A DNA stretch of 64,000 nt from Vandiemenella viatica (GCA_031002005.1 JARYHS010008074.1:7882924-7946923), one strand, 5' to 3'. Shown: positions 44,033 through 56,292, counted from the first letter of the stretch. Numbers and translations are program-made. Notes: generated by a model not told the origin, from the letters alone.

Positions 44033-45526
44033 TTACTCATAATGTATTAGTTTACATTCAGACTAGGTATGAATAGACAATAGGATGAGTTTACATGTTT
44101 GGTTGAAATTGCTGACATTATTGATAAATCATGTTTCCACCACAAAGAAATAATACTGTTAACTTGTGTTTGTAACATGCTTATATAAGTGGCTATAACA
44201 GAACTATCTGGAAAATATTTTTTTCTTTGTGAACATCTCGTTTAAAAAAATTACATAATGTTAGACTATAGGAAGATTGCACGAAGCATCAGTCTTGGGA
44301 TCATTAGTTACTTTTTATAAATTTTCTCTTGCTAGTATCTCTGTGTAGCACATAAATTCTAAAATTTTCCTTTGTACAGATAAATATTCTCTTCTGGATA
44401 GTAGGGGTCTTAAAGATAATGTTCCACAATCAAAAATCAAAACCTAATTAGATTTAAATGTTTGCCAGATTTGTGGTGCAAGGTAAGGTATACTTAATGA
44501 ATGACTGAAGTACTATCAGCTTATACACAATTTATGAATTGTTGGCAAATGGTGCAAAGTTGATAAATTTCAATCTGAACTTTTAGAGGAAGGCAGAAGG
44601 TTGATATTTATTTATTTCAGTAAAGGCTACACGAGCTAAATAACTAATAGTATTTAAGAGGTTCTACTGAAGTTTGATATACTATGCTGCAATAATAAAG
44701 CCTTTTTGTTAAAGTAAGTATAAAGAAGTGATATAACATGAAAAACTGCAGTACTGAAGTGAAAGTGGACAAAAATTATTCAAGTTAGAGTTTGGATTCA
44801 AAAAAAAAAGTTTATACTGCTACAGAAAACTAGCTCAGGTGATACATAAACTAAAACATATTGATGTAGATACCACATTTGTATGCTCCATCCATAATAT
44901 GAACAAGAAGCAGTATTGTGAAAGTATAACATTCTTAAGGTCACTATGTTGGAAAAGCATGTCACAATCTAATTTCCACGCTTCAAATTAAGAGAAAAAC
45001 TGCGCACACGCATATATAACAAATTTGTTAGATTGATGAGGAAAGGGTGTGATAAAATAGCATACAAATTGGTTAAATAAACCTTCTGGAATCAGTTATT
45101 CAAGATCAGGTAAAACTTTATGATGCATGGATACCATATTCACTCTATGTGGAAAATATGCGTCAAACATCATTATATTTTCTTCTAGGTCAAAATAAAT
45201 GTTTACACAAAAATTCATCCCACATTGTTTGATTTCTGATCTCTTCATTTACTGATTCTTAAGGAATAGGTAACATTACGATATTTGTTTCACTATTTCC
45301 ACAAATCAATTAGTTTCAAACAGCAAGCCATATTTACATTTCAAATTACTTTTATGTACGTCTGTAACAACATATTTAAATTGCAGCTGGTCTGTTATTG
45401 GGACACATTTACAACATATGTAAAATATACTATACACATAACTGCAGCCACACGTAACTTAATGCAAAATTCGAGTTAATGGCCAGACTGAAAAAATTGT
45501 TTACTTTCAGCAAAGTTAATTTCCTG
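44033..45526. other. No feature seen
   Basis: AT-rich; no convincing gene. Confidence 0.4.
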
Positions 45527-45610
45527 TTCTTTATGAGTAAGCAACGTGTAATGCTTTATTTGTTGCATATATTCATAAAAACTCCTACCACAAGTTCATT
45601 AGTTTCAAAT
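45527..45610. repeat. 84-bp long direct repeat, left copy
   Basis: About 95% identical to 49612-49695 (four differences seen), sharing AATGCTTTATTTGTTGCATA and ACTCCTACCACAAGTTCATT. Confidence 0.85.
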
Positions 45611-45980
45611 AAAAAAATATATTAACACGCTAATCTAAACTGCCCACATCGGATTATTTTTATATATCGTACATCCCTAAATCACTTTTACTTCATTTTC
45701 TCCTGTTTTATCATGTTATACACAAACCGCTAAAGCTGGTCGTGTTAAACTTCTATATTAATTTACAAAGACATCACTGCCACTTAATAAACAGACACAT
45801 AAAAACACAAGTCAAAGGCATATATAATGTCTCTGACAGTTACAATGGAAGCAGCTTATTAGCATGGAGGAAGGAATATGTCTGCTACTGGCGGCCATAG
45901 AAACCCCGAAACATTGGGCTGTTTGCACTGTGTATGCTGCTGTGAACATTTTATTTTCTAATATTTAAAAGTTTTTTATA

Positions 45981-46055
45981 GTGCCAAGTTGTGTTGCATG
46001 CGGTTGCACAAACAGACAAGATAGGAAACAACATGCAATAACGTTTCATAACTAA
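45981..46055 (+). pseudogene. THAP-type zinc-finger N-terminus, fragment
   Basis: The frame VPSCVACGCTNRQDRKQHAI, TFHN, stop looks like the first part of a THAP domain (M-P-x-C-x2-x2-C-x-N...TFH). Cysteines of the C2CH site are present. The codon before VPS is ATA, not ATG, and a TAA ends it after 24 codons. THAP domains occur in DNA-binding proteins and in P-element-type transposases. No downstream THAP residues were found. Confidence 0.5.
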
Positions 46056-46261
46056 TTCACATTGAAATTATTGTTCTTGCAATGTTTGATAGATAACTGC
46101 AAGATTAGAGCCTATCGCTATAAATTTATTCATTGCTTTCAGTAGGATGATATCTTTCTCAAATGTTTGTTGGTGTAGTGCAGACAATCAACCTAAGTTA
46201 CTACTTTGCACCTAAAAGGCAAGCCTTATTGTAAACAAGTGTTGAAAGTATAGTTTAAGTG

Positions 46262-46560
46262 GGTCAAGTTTAAATCGCAATACAGTGAATGTGCATGCTT
46301 TAGTCCAGTTTACACTGAAAGTGTAAAATTAAATTAATTGTGATAATTTGTGATATGTGAACTACTAAACTTGATGAAGCAAACGTTGCTCTTAATCCGA
46401 AATGTGATTTGCGATGTATTTCATGTATTTAGGTCCACATAGTTTGATTTTGTTACAGCTACATTGATGGAAATGTAGGTAGGTTGAAATGCGGCGTGTA
46501 CCAGAAGGGTCCAAACAATTTAATAATAGTTGTTACTAATTTCATGAGCACTATGTTAGT
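46262..46560. repeat. Repeat shared with 20905-21205; PLE-like motif
   Basis: GGGTCAAGTTTAAA and GCTTTAGTCCAGTT recur at 20905. At 46370-46403 TTGATGAAGCAAACGTTGCT has an AGCAA/TTGCT stem followed by CCGAAAT. After GTTACAG (46458) a frame YIDGNVGRLKCGVYQKGPNN is open. The meaning of that frame is unknown. Confidence 0.4.
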
Positions 46561-46784
46561 GACACAATGTGTATCGCGATGTAAACCACTCCAACTTTTG
46601 ATGTATGGTAAAAAGATAAATCCACTGATGCTGCTAGCAAAGTTACACATGCCTCTAACAGTACAATATCTTTTGAGTAAGTTCAGAAGCTATAAGGTCT
46701 TTTGAAGGGTTCAATTTTTTTTTTTTTTTTAAGTAATAAATGTTGACTTAACCTAACCTATCCACCCCAATTTGGAGAGAGCAT

Positions 46785-47035
46785 ATCTCGAGAACTGAGA
46801 ACTAAGTGAGATATCGAAAATATATATTCTTCACTTTCGAGCTATCTTGTCGTGTTTTGTAAGAATCTATCATCAAATTTGACCTTAGGGAAATTTTCTT
46901 CTGAATTTCAACCCAAAACTGCTCTCTCTTGAAACAGTATATCTTGAGAAATAAGCACGATATCAAAAAATTTGATTCTTCATTTATGATCTGTCTCGTC
47001 GAGTTACATAATAATCCATCATTAAATTGCGGTGC
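46785..47035. repeat. Diverged tandem pair, ~150-bp spacing
   Basis: ATATCTCGAGAACTGAGAAC (46785) and ATATCTTGAGAAATAAGCAC (46938) start two blocks sharing GATATC.AAAA, ATTCTTCA, TCGTCG.GTT, ATC.ATCA.ATT. Confidence 0.6.
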
Positions 47036-47169
47036 CACGGTTGGCTTATGCTTCCCTTGAAGTTTTTGTGCCATTCCCCCGAGTTTCTACGGCCAAGCAA
47101 TATGGCGGCCTCCCCACCCCACTTCTATCTACCCGGTTTCAGTCCAGTGCGTGGTGAAGGTGCCTTGCG

Positions 47170-47245
47170 TCGTCTCCATATATTGCTTCCTCCATGCTTA
47201 TTAGGAAGCCGCTATTGATGATGTATCGTTAAACGATAAATAACA
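47170..47245 (+). promoter_or_regulatory. PLE terminal-repeat remnant
   Basis: TTGATGATGT then a perfect ATCGTT/AACGAT stem with a one-base loop and AAATAAC (47215-47244). CCATATATTG at 47177 is a TATA-like box about 40 bases upstream. The core is degenerate. Confidence 0.45.
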
Positions 47246-47261
47246 CTAATAAGAGGATTTA

Positions 47262-49595
47262 GTTTTAATCAATTTGCCTTAAACCAATTTGCTACTTCAT
47301 TAAGTACTTCATTTACATTAAATTCTAGATTGCTGTTTGGTGTTTTTCGCACAGTCAGGTTAGTGTCATCTGCAAATAAAACACTCTTAACTTTGTCAGA
47401 TAAGTTTCCAGGAAGGTCATTGATACACAACAAAAAGAGGAGGGGTCCTAGGACAGAACCTTGTGGAATTCCATGTTTTAATTTTTCCCAGTCTGATGAA
47501 GCATCTTTGTTTATTTTAGTATAAAAAATGGACACTTTTTGCATTCGACTTTCCATGTATGATCTAAACCATTTACCTGTGATTCCATAAATACCATATT
47601 GTTCCATTTTTTTCAAAAGTAGTTCATGATTTACACAGTCAAATGCTTTTGTAAGATCACAAAATATTCCTACAGGGCTCATTTTATTATTAAGTTCCTC
47701 AAATGTGTTATTTAAAAATGAATATATAGCCATTTCTATAGATGATCCTTTTTGGAACCCAAATTGGGATTTAGTGAGGATATTATTTTGCGTAACATGT
47801 TTTATTACTCTACAATACATGACTTTTTCCAAAATCTTTGAGAATCCTGAAAGTAATGAAATGGGACGATAGTTATCTACACATGTTGATTCTCCTTTTT
47901 TAAACAACGGTTTTACAACTGCATATTTTAGTCTATTTGGAAACACACCTTGAATTATCGATTCATTACAAATGTGGGCAAGTACACGATCGATACAATC
48001 TGAACATCTTTTTAGTAATTTACTTGAAATATTGTCATAGCTGGAAGAATTTTTAGGTTTTAATTGTTTAATGAGCTTATTTATTTCTGAGACTGTTACT
48101 GGTGGCAATTGCATTTCCACAAATCTATTTGGGTAAGCAGTCTGAAGAAGCCTAAGGGCACTGTTTGGGGACTGCTTTTCTATGCCTAATTTCTCTACAA
48201 CTGTAGTAAAATGTTTGTTAAATATTTCACAAACTTCCCCTACTTCACTATGGACAGATCCATTTTGTTCTATTTTTATGTCTTTAGAGTGATTTACAGA
48301 TTTTCCTGTTACAGTTTTTATTATATTCCATATAGTTTTCATCTTATTGCCTGAATTATCTATTTTCTTTGATATATACCTGTTGTTGGCCTTTCTTATT
48401 ACATTTCTTAGTATTTTAGAATAAAGTTTATAATGAGCTTTAAGTGTATAGTTATCTGATTCTCTTACTTTTAAGTACAGGTCTCTTTTTGTTTTACAAG
48501 ATATTCTAGTGCCCTTTATTATCCAGCCATTACCTAGTTCATTGGTTGGAGTATTGACAACTTTCCTTTTTTCGAAACTTCCTTCGAAAAGTGTTAGAAA
48601 TATATTGAGAAAGAAATCAAATTTTGCATTAACACCCTGTGCATTGTACACTTCTGACCATTGTTCATTATTTAAGGAATCTATTAAATGTTTTATATTG
48701 TTTTCATTAATATTTCTTCTATAAACCCAGCTTTTCTCTATCTATTTAATAGTGTTTCTGGACTTGATACATAGCAGCTGGTCATCATGATCTGAGATAC
48801 CATTTATTACTGGAAGTATGTTGTATTTACTGTACTGAGAAATATCCATAAAAAATTATCAATTGCAGTCCTGCTATTATTTTGTATTCTAGTAGGAAAA
48901 TTTACAAGTGCCGTTAAGTTAAAAGACAACATCAAGGCTTCCGTATCTAGCCTCTCATTGCTTTGATTGAGAATGTCAACATTAAAATCTCCACATAAAA
49001 CTATTTGTTTGTTATTTTTGAAACATAGTAACAAAGACTCTAACTGTGATAAAAGCAGACTAAAATTTCCTGAGGGGGCCCTGTAAATTGCTATTAATAT
49101 GAGCTCTTCCTTACAATATTCTAGTTTAGTAACACAGCATTCAAAGTGTTGTTCTATACAATACTTACTTACGGATACACTATTGCATTGAATATTATTT
49201 TTAACAAAAATGGCAACTCCACCTTTCTCCATTTTACATCTACAGAAATGAGAACTTAGTTTATAATTTGGGATGGACAGCTGAGATATTCCTGTGTCAG
49301 ACAAATGATGTTCAGATATGCACGAAACATCTACATTGAAATTTCTGGAATTTTGAATCTCTTATAGGCATAAGGTAATGTCATCAGTTTTACTTAATAT
49401 CCCCCTTATATTTTGATGGAGAATAATGGTCTGAACTCTTTGATTCAATTAATTTAAATTGTTTACTTTATTAGTATATACTGGTATGTCAGACAGAATT
49501 TCTAATTTCGATAAGTTTTGATCAGGAGAGAAGTTAATTTCTTTTAGACATCTTAATACATTTATTTTATTTACCCTAAAAAAGGACGCGACTGC
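47262..49595 (-). pseudogene. CR1-group LINE, copy 2 (endonuclease and RT, 3' truncated)
   Basis: On the minus strand: FSPDQNLSKLEILSDIPVYT near 49530, LHQNIRGILSKTDDI, SCISEHHLSDTGISQLSIPN, GGVAIFVKNN, SKYCIEQHFECC, YRAPSGNFSL and LCGDFNVDILN (endonuclease, catalytic D and N present). Then a 460-codon open frame from 48651: DNYRPISLLSGFSKILEKVM, FGFQKGSSIEMAIYSFLN, DLTKAFDCVNHELLLKK, HGIPQGSVLGPLLFL and LFADDTNLTV. It ends at 47269 in the RT palm; thumb, C-terminus and 3' UTR are absent. 3' truncation is unusual for LINEs; a PLE motif abuts the break. Frame breaks near 49330 and 48807-48651. Confidence 0.88.
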
Positions 49596-49611
49596 TAACC
49601 AAGCCAAAAGA

Positions 49612-49695
49612 CTGCTCTTTACGAGTACGCAACGCGTAATGCTTTATTTGTTGCATATATTCATAAAAACTCCTACCACAAGTTCATTCGTTTCA
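49612..49695. repeat. 84-bp long direct repeat, right copy
   Basis: Partner of 45527-45610; it lies just outside the 5' end of CR1-group LINE copy 2. Confidence 0.85.
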
Positions 49696-49699
49696 AATA

Positions 49700-50256
49700 G
49701 ACTGTAACTGTGTTTTTTATTGGCTAACATGACTGTGGCTGAGTATTAGGGTGCTGGCAGCACCAACTGGCAGAAGTCCCACTTGTCTTCAGAATGCCAC
49801 AGAGAACTTAACCGAGGATTTTGTAATCACACATCCTCAATAACTGGTTGACAAGTTTCTTCTGGCAACCTACACCGTCTAGAGACAAAATGCAACTCTA
49901 ACAACCACAACAACAATGTATCTGCGTAGCACACTATCTTAATGTTGTACCGTAATTAGGTCGAGTATGATCCCACAGACACCCACTTAGTCGATGGTGA
50001 AGCCAAGAAGCCCAGGTGGTGGTGGTGGAGGGGCCTGAGAAAATACTGAATCTTGCTCCCTTTCCCACTACCCCAGCCACCCAGAACAAAGTTCAACACC
50101 TAAATATTGAAAACTATGCCTCAAAATTGATTGCTAGTCAATTCACAAGAGCAAACTATACCAAGTGCAATAGTGTAAAAAAACAACATGCTGGTTGAGG
50201 TCGCAGGCGAGCAACGACCACACCCCAAAATGCAAATGTAAAATCAAAACTATACG
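49700..50256. other. No feature seen
   Basis: No gene recognised between the direct repeat and a PLE motif. Confidence 0.4.
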
Positions 50257-50310
50257 CTGAAGATACCTCGGCGAGAGGCGAAACGCGTCTGGAAAATAAA
50301 AACAATATCC
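50257..50310 (+). repeat. PLE terminal motif (hammerhead-like)
   Basis: CTGAAGATA, stem CCTC/GAGG, then GCGAAACGCGTCTGG and AAAATAAAAACAA. The right part matches the 36.6-kb palindrome arm (GAAACGCGTCTGGGGAATTAAATAAAAACAAA, in shorter pieces), so same PLE family. Confidence 0.65.
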
Positions 50311-50942
50311 AACAGTTGTAATGGCGTATTATTAAACAACAAATACTATTATCATTATCTTTGTTATATTTGATATAATGTACACTCTTTACCATTAATT
50401 CTGGCCTCCACCCCCGCAGGGGCCTGGTACGCAAGTGCCAGGTACGGGTTTGGCGAACCCGCGGTGCCCGAGCTGGAAACTTGTGAGCGCCGCAAGTTTC
50501 CCACACCGTAAACTCCTATCATGCTTCAACGACCACCGTAGGGCGTGGCGGTGGAACGTTGTGTGCCTAGGAGAACGGGGATCTTGGCTTCATCGCCCGG
50601 ATCGCGAGGACGGTACAAACCTCTATAAAAAAAAACCTCAACCTCAAGGTCGGATACGTGCCGAGGAGGTGCATGGGTGAGAGGCAGATCACTCGCTAAC
50701 GTACAACCTCAGGGGCACCTGCGCACCCCTGTTGTAATAGCATTTCTTTCTTAAATGGTTTTTCACTCGTGGGACCAAAATGCCTACCAACAAAAAACCA
50801 AAAAACCCCTGCGGCCCGGGTGTGTCGCAGGTAAATAAAAAACACACCCACTTCATACAAACGGGCAAGGGTTGAAAGCCCTCCCCCGGATGTAAACAAC
50901 AGTAACGGCAAGGGTTGTATTATTGACAATGCCTTCGTTATT

Positions 50943-52280
50943 ATGACAAGGGTGGAGGGATCTTTTGAGAAGGTCTCTCCATTCTATGTCCAGAAAGGTT
51001 TAGAGGGTATTGCGGGTACCCTCAAATCTGTAAAAAAGCTGAGGAATGGGACACTGCTTTTGGAGACATCCACCCACAAGCAGGCTGTCCAACTCCTTAA
51101 GTGTGAGAAGCTCGGGGAGTTCGCAGTTAAGTGCGAACTCCATAAAACTCTAAATTCAAGTAAAGGAGTCATTACCAGCAGGGACCTTATGGATTTAGAG
51201 ACCGAGGAACTCCTTAAGGAGTGGTCAACAGAACATGTGGTCGAGGTTCGTCAGATTAAACGAAGGGTTAACGGCAGTCTTGAGAAGACAGCCACCTTCG
51301 TCCTGACGTTCGACACTCCAACGTTGCCCAAAAACATCAAGGCAGGATATTTGAACCTGAATATTCGCCCGTATGTACCGGACCCAATGCGCTGCTTTAA
51401 GTGCCAGCGGTTCGGTCATACGACGGCGACCTGCAAGGGCAACCCCACCTGTGGGAAGTGCGGAAAGGTGGCTCATGAGCCAGGCACTAGCTGCACGCTC
51501 CCACAGGTGTGTGTCAACTGCTCCGGGGCACATCCAGCCTGGAGCAGAGAGTGTCGATTGTATCTGGAAGAAAAAAAGATACAGGAGTTGAAAACTAAAG
51601 AGCGGATTTCTTATGGCGAAGCCAAAAAGAAATATAAGGCTCTGGCTCCACCAGTCTTCGCTACCAGCTTCGCGAAGACGTTATCAACTCCCGTCAGGAA
51701 AGAAAGTATTGCTACCCAGACGTCCGTTGCGGACATGGGCACAAGTCCAATGTGCTCATGTCAGTGCAGATGTGGTGCCACACCCATCAAGGTCATTACA
51801 CCTAGGACCTCGCACGTCGGTAGCAATACACTGACAACATCGACCACATCGACAGCAGGTTCCGTAAGTCCACCAGCAAAGACACTGCCATCCGCTACAG
51901 CTGCGGGCCGCTCTGCAACAGCAGAAGCGGCCCCTGAAGCAGAAACAGCATCTGCAAAAGTAGTGATAACGGCAACGCCATCTGCCGGTAGCGGATGGCA
52001 AACAGTGCAAAAGGTTAGGGGTCCAAAATTTAAGCTGACGGACCCCGCTATGTTTGTGAAATCGCCTCCGACTTCTCCTCCCAGATTCCCTTCTGGAAAG
52101 GAGAAGAAGGGGAACAGGCCTCGGCGGAATAAAATTCCGCAAGACTCCGAGGCCTCACAACGAAAATCGTCTTCGGACACCGAAGACGATGTCATGCTGG
52201 TGGATGAACTTTGTTCCATTCCTCAGCAACTACCTTTGGAGGACCCACCCGATCCGGGGGGGGTGGTTTTAAATAGGTAA
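50943..52280 (+). CDS. I-clade LINE ORF1 (Gag-like, zinc knuckles)
   Basis: 445 codons with no break. The N-terminal half (about residues 1-145) is a nucleic-acid-binding RRM-like region typical of these Gag-like proteins. Three CCHC-type knuckles follow at about residues 155-205: CFKCQRFGHTTATC, CGKCGKVAHEPGTSC and CVNCSGAHPAWSREC. The C-terminal third is low-complexity, rich in A, S, T and P, with a basic PRRNK patch. ORF1 proteins coat the element RNA. Stop TAA and the ORF2 ATG are separated by a single G (TAAGATG), which suggests termination-reinitiation. Start chosen as the ATG giving the conserved MTRVEGSFEKVSPFYV start. Confidence 0.92.
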   Translation: MTRVEGSFEKVSPFYVQKGLEGIAGTLKSVKKLRNGTLLLETSTHKQAVQLLKCEKLGEFAVKCELHKTLNSSKGVITSRDLMDLETEELLKEWSTEHVVEVRQIKRRVNGSLEKTATFVLTFDTPTLPKNIKAGYLNLNIRPYVPDPMRCFKCQRFGHTTATCKGNPTCGKCGKVAHEPGTSCTLPQVCVNCSGAHPAWSRECRLYLEEKKIQELKTKERISYGEAKKKYKALAPPVFATSFAKTLSTPVRKESIATQTSVADMGTSPMCSCQCRCGATPIKVITPRTSHVGSNTLTTSTTSTAGSVSPPAKTLPSATAAGRSATAEAAPEAETASAKVVITATPSAGSGWQTVQKVRGPKFKLTDPAMFVKSPPTSPPRFPSGKEKKGNRPRRNKIPQDSEASQRKSSSDTEDDVMLVDELCSIPQQLPLEDPPDPGGVVLNR

Positions 52281-52281
52281 G

Positions 52282-55200
52282 ATGGCTCCCATACTTCAGT
52301 GGAACGTAAACGGTTTTCAGGCTCACAAAGAGGAAGTCCAGCTCTTAGCAGGGTCTAATCCATTGTGTGTCTGTCTCCAGGAGACACACTTTAGACCACA
52401 ACATCAGCCAGTGCTAAGAGGTTACGACATATTCCGAAAGGACGATACCGAGGGTGATCGAGCGAAGGGCGGAGTGGCCGTGTTTGTTCGGAACACTGTC
52501 CACTCCGAACCCATTGCTCTCACCTCTCATCTACAAGCAGTAGCGGTGAAAATACACGGTCCAATACAACTGACCATATGCTCTATCTATCTGCCACCCA
52601 GTTTGTCAGTCGCCTACGACAACCTGGTTGGCATTACACGACAACTCACTCGGCCCTTTCTCCTTTTGGGAGATTTCAACGCCCACAGTGCGTTGTGGGG
52701 TTCCACCACCGATTGCCCCCGGGGCCGAGTGATTGGTAGATTGATAGAGCAGGAGGAAATTTGTATCCTGAATACAGGGCAAATGACTCATTTCACCACT
52801 GCTACCGGTACGTCTTCTGCCATTGACCTTTCGTTGTGCTCCCCCTCCATCGCGGACTCCGTGCATTGGGAGGTGGATCGCGACCTACATGGAAATGACC
52901 ACTTCCCTGTTTGGATGCACGTTGAGTGCGAGCGGGGAGGAGGTAATAACCGACGTAAATGGAACGTCAGTGGTGCAGATTGGCAGCTCTTCTGCCGTTC
53001 TGTACTGCTGCAACCCTGTGGCAGTATACAGGAGAAGGTGAATCACTTCACAGAAGTGATTCACCGTGCAGCTGACGTCTCCATGCCGAAATGCTCCGGA
53101 ACGCTGCGAAGGACGCCCGTCCCCTGGTGGAACGACGATTGTCGTTCCGCCATACAGGGTCGTAGACGGGCGCTACGTCGTTTTAGGTTGTGCCCAACAA
53201 CTGACAACCTAGCAGCGTTTCGTATTGCTAGAGCTAAGGCGCGTCGAGTTATTAAAGACAGCAAGAAAAGGTCATGGCAGAACTTTGTGAGCACTATCAA
53301 TCGTTCCACTCCTTCGTCAAAAGTATGGGAGTCCATCCGCCGTATATCCGGAAGGTACTCCCGCCCACCAGTATCTGGGTTACTGGATCATGGACGTATT
53401 ATTACCGACGAACGAAGCATAGCGCAGCTGATGGCGGAGAACTTCGCCGCCGTCACTTCATCGGCCAACTTTGAACCTCGGTTTCAGCGACAAAGAGTTG
53501 CTGCCGAGAGACCGCCCATTTACAATTTGGGAACTGGAGTCAGCGTTGAATAGCGCTAACGACACTGCTCCAGGGCCTGATCTGATCCAGTACCAGATGC
53601 TGAGGCATCTTAGTAAAGATGCTAAAGACTACCTTCTGGATACTTTTAATGACATATGGACCGGAGGACACTTCCCCGACTCGTGGAAAGAAGCAACACT
53701 AATTCCAATTTTAAAACCTGGAAAAGACAAATTGTTGCCAGGTAGCTATCGTAGTATCGCCCTTACAAGCTGCGTGGGTAAGACACTGGAGAGGATGGTT
53801 AACCGCCGCCTCGTCTGATGTCTTGAATCCCGTAATCTTCTCAGCCGCTTTCAGTGTGGATTCAGGAAGTTCCGTTCCACCTTGGACAACCTGATCCGCC
53901 TGGAGGCGGCAATACAGGATGCGTTCATTCACAGCCAGCATCTTGTGGGAGTCTTTTTTGATCTGGAGAAGGCCTACGATACTACCTGGCGGCATGTTAT
54001 TTTAAAACAATTACATGATTGGGGTTTTAGGGGAAACCTGCCCCGCTTTTTAAAATCATTTTTATCTGGTCGTTGCTTCCGGTACCGAGTCGGTGGTGAA
54101 GTGTCTGATCTTTTTATTCAGGAAAACTGTGTTCCTCAAGGGTCAGTTTTAAGCGTGACTCTTTTCGCTATTGCCATAAATAGCATTTTAAGTGTTATAA
54201 GGAGTCCTATAGGGTACTCCTTATACGTGGACGATTTTTTAATTTTTATTGCCTCATCCAGCCTGAGAAGTGCCGAGCGGCAGTTGCAGCTCACGTTGAA
54301 CAGGCTGGACGAATGGTCAGTGCACACCGGTTTTCGTTTCTCTGCTGAGAAAACCCGGTGTGTACTTTTTACTCGTAGTAGAACTCTTTTACCGCTGCCC
54401 CACCTTACCTTGAGGAACACCGTTTTACGTTTTACTGATACTGTTCGTTTTCTGGGCCTCATTTTTGACACAAGGCTCAACTGGCTACCACATCTCAAAG
54501 ATGTGAAAGCCAGAGCCTCAAAAGCCTTAAATATTTTATATTTGTCTATGTGGCAGGTCGTGGGGCGCTGACCGCTCATGCCTGCTACAGTTTTACAGAG
54601 CCTTTGTACGGTCGCGTCTGGAGTACGGTTGCATCGTTTACGGATCGGCACGGGACAGTTATCTACGGATACTGGATAGTGTCCACCATGCAGGAATTCG
54701 GCTCGCCACGGGTGCTTACCGCACCAGCCCCATACCCAGCATCTGTGCTGAGTCTGGCGAGCCGCCACTTTCTATCCGGCGGCATCTCCTCATGGTGCGA
54801 CACTATGTACATATTGCCACAACTCCTGGCAGTCCCGTGCACGACGTAGTACTGAAACCGAGCAACGAACGGCTTTATGCTAATCGCTGTAGAGCGACCA
54901 AGCCTTTCAGCCACCGTACAAAGGCCATTTTAGAAGAATACGGATGTCAACTGCCCGCTTTTTATCACCAGGGCTGGAGTAAATCTCCTCCCTGGCTTTT
55001 AAAGAGGCCCAGAACGATTTTAGACCTGTCGCGGTACAACAAACTGTTTACCGCTGACAGGGTATTTCGAAGTGTTTTTAAGGATGTTTTGAATCACCAT
55101 CGCGATTTTACCCCGGTGTATACGGATGGGTCTAAGCAGGCTAATGGAGTGGGTTGCTCCGTTGTGTTCCCTCGAGCGACTCATACATACAAGCTGGATA

Positions 55201-55934
55201 GCAGGTGCAGCGTTTACACTGCGGAGTGCTACGCCATGCTAAAGTCGCTCCAGCATATGAAGGTATGCCGCGACATGAAGTATATCATATACTGTGATTC
55301 CCTCAGCTGTATTGAGGCGTTAACAGCCATGTACCCAGCAGACCGTCGAGTCCAGGACATCCAGGACGCCCTCCTTTCCCTACAATCACGTGGAAAGGAG
55401 GTTTTATTCTGCTGGGTACCCGGCCATGTGGGAATCAGGGGGAATGAGGCAGCCGATGTAGCTGCCAAGTTAGCCTGCAACAAGGTCGAAACCAACTTTG
55501 ATCCGGTCCCAAAGTCTGACCTTGCCTCGGTAGCGAAGAGAATTGTTTTTGAAGCATGGCAGAGGCAGTGGCTGGAAGTAGAGCATAATAAGCTCCGGCT
55601 GATCAAACCCACCGTTCAGCCGTGGAGCAGCTCCTTCCAGCGGGCGAGGAGGGATGAGGTCCTCCTAACTCGCCTCCGTATTGGGCACTGTCCTCTGACT
55701 CATAGCTTTCTTCTGCGCCGAGAGGACCCTCCGGAATGCGATGCTTGTGGCGTACCTTTGACGGTGCGCCACATTTTAATTGACTGTGTATTACTTTTAG
55801 ACTTGAGGGCAGACGTTGGATTGGCCAACGATCTGTCCCTCATTTTAAACAATGAGACCAGCAATGTGGCGAATGTTTTAAAATTTTGTGTGTTGGCCGG
55901 TCTAGCGCCTAAAGTTTTAGGCAGATCGGCCTAG
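52282..55934 (+). pseudogene. I-clade LINE ORF2 (endonuclease, reverse transcriptase, RNase H), broken
   Basis: The endonuclease (residues ~1-220) has LQWNVNG, CLQETHF, GGVAVFVR, LLLGDFNAHSALWGS, SAIDLSLCSPS and GNDHFPV. RT begins NDTAPGPDLIQYQMLRHL, with IPILKPGKDKLLPGSYRSIA, FFDLEKAYDTTWRHVILK, CVPQGSVLSVTLFAIAIN and the catalytic YVDDFLIF. RNase H (about 55115-55480) keeps its acidic set in YTDGSKQ, AECYAML, YCDSLS and GNEAADVAAK. A C-terminal HLILID-type zinc motif region has CDACGVPLTVRHILIDC. Three lesions are seen: a frameshift near 53490, an in-frame TGA at 53816-53818 and a frameshift near 54550. Few breaks imply a fairly young insertion. Confidence 0.92.
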
Positions 55935-56292
55935 TTATAAACTGGATGGGTGGCCTTTTTACAGCCACCCATTCATGAGCATTGTTATTATTTTTTATAT
56001 TGTTATTATTCATGTCTCGCTGGCCACTATACAGCTAGCGAGACTTGTAATGTTTTTTAATTCTCCTTTAAAAACTTCTTGGCCCCTTTACAGCCATCCA
56101 GTTTTTGTCAGGTTTAAAGTACCAGTGGCTTCTTTAAAGCCACGCTTATTTTTATGATCTATTTTATTTGCTGTCTGTATGGCCGACCCCTTTACAGTCG
56201 ACCATGCAGACAGTATTTTAGAACTTTCATAAGCCACAGTTTTAGCTGGTAATTGTTAGGGCGCTAATGACCCCGCTGTCGACGCGCCCTAA
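55935..56292 (+). repeat. I-clade LINE 3' UTR with short repeats
   Basis: Four imperfect units each with CTTT(A/T)(A/T)A(C/A)AGCCA-like text (GGCCTTTTTACAGCCACCCA, GGCCCCTTTACAGCCATCCA, TTCTTTAAAGCCACGC, CCCCTTTACAGTCGACC) follow the ORF2 stop. The end CTAATGACCCCGCTGTCGAC precedes the (CAA)n tail. Confidence 0.7.

Noticed and set aside
51756..52219. Minus-strand frames of 128 and 152 codons, cysteine- or valine-rich
   Set aside because: Antisense shadows of the low-complexity part of LINE ORF1.
54136..54768. 210-codon minus-strand frame
   Set aside because: Antisense shadow of the I-clade LINE RT; no motif of its own.
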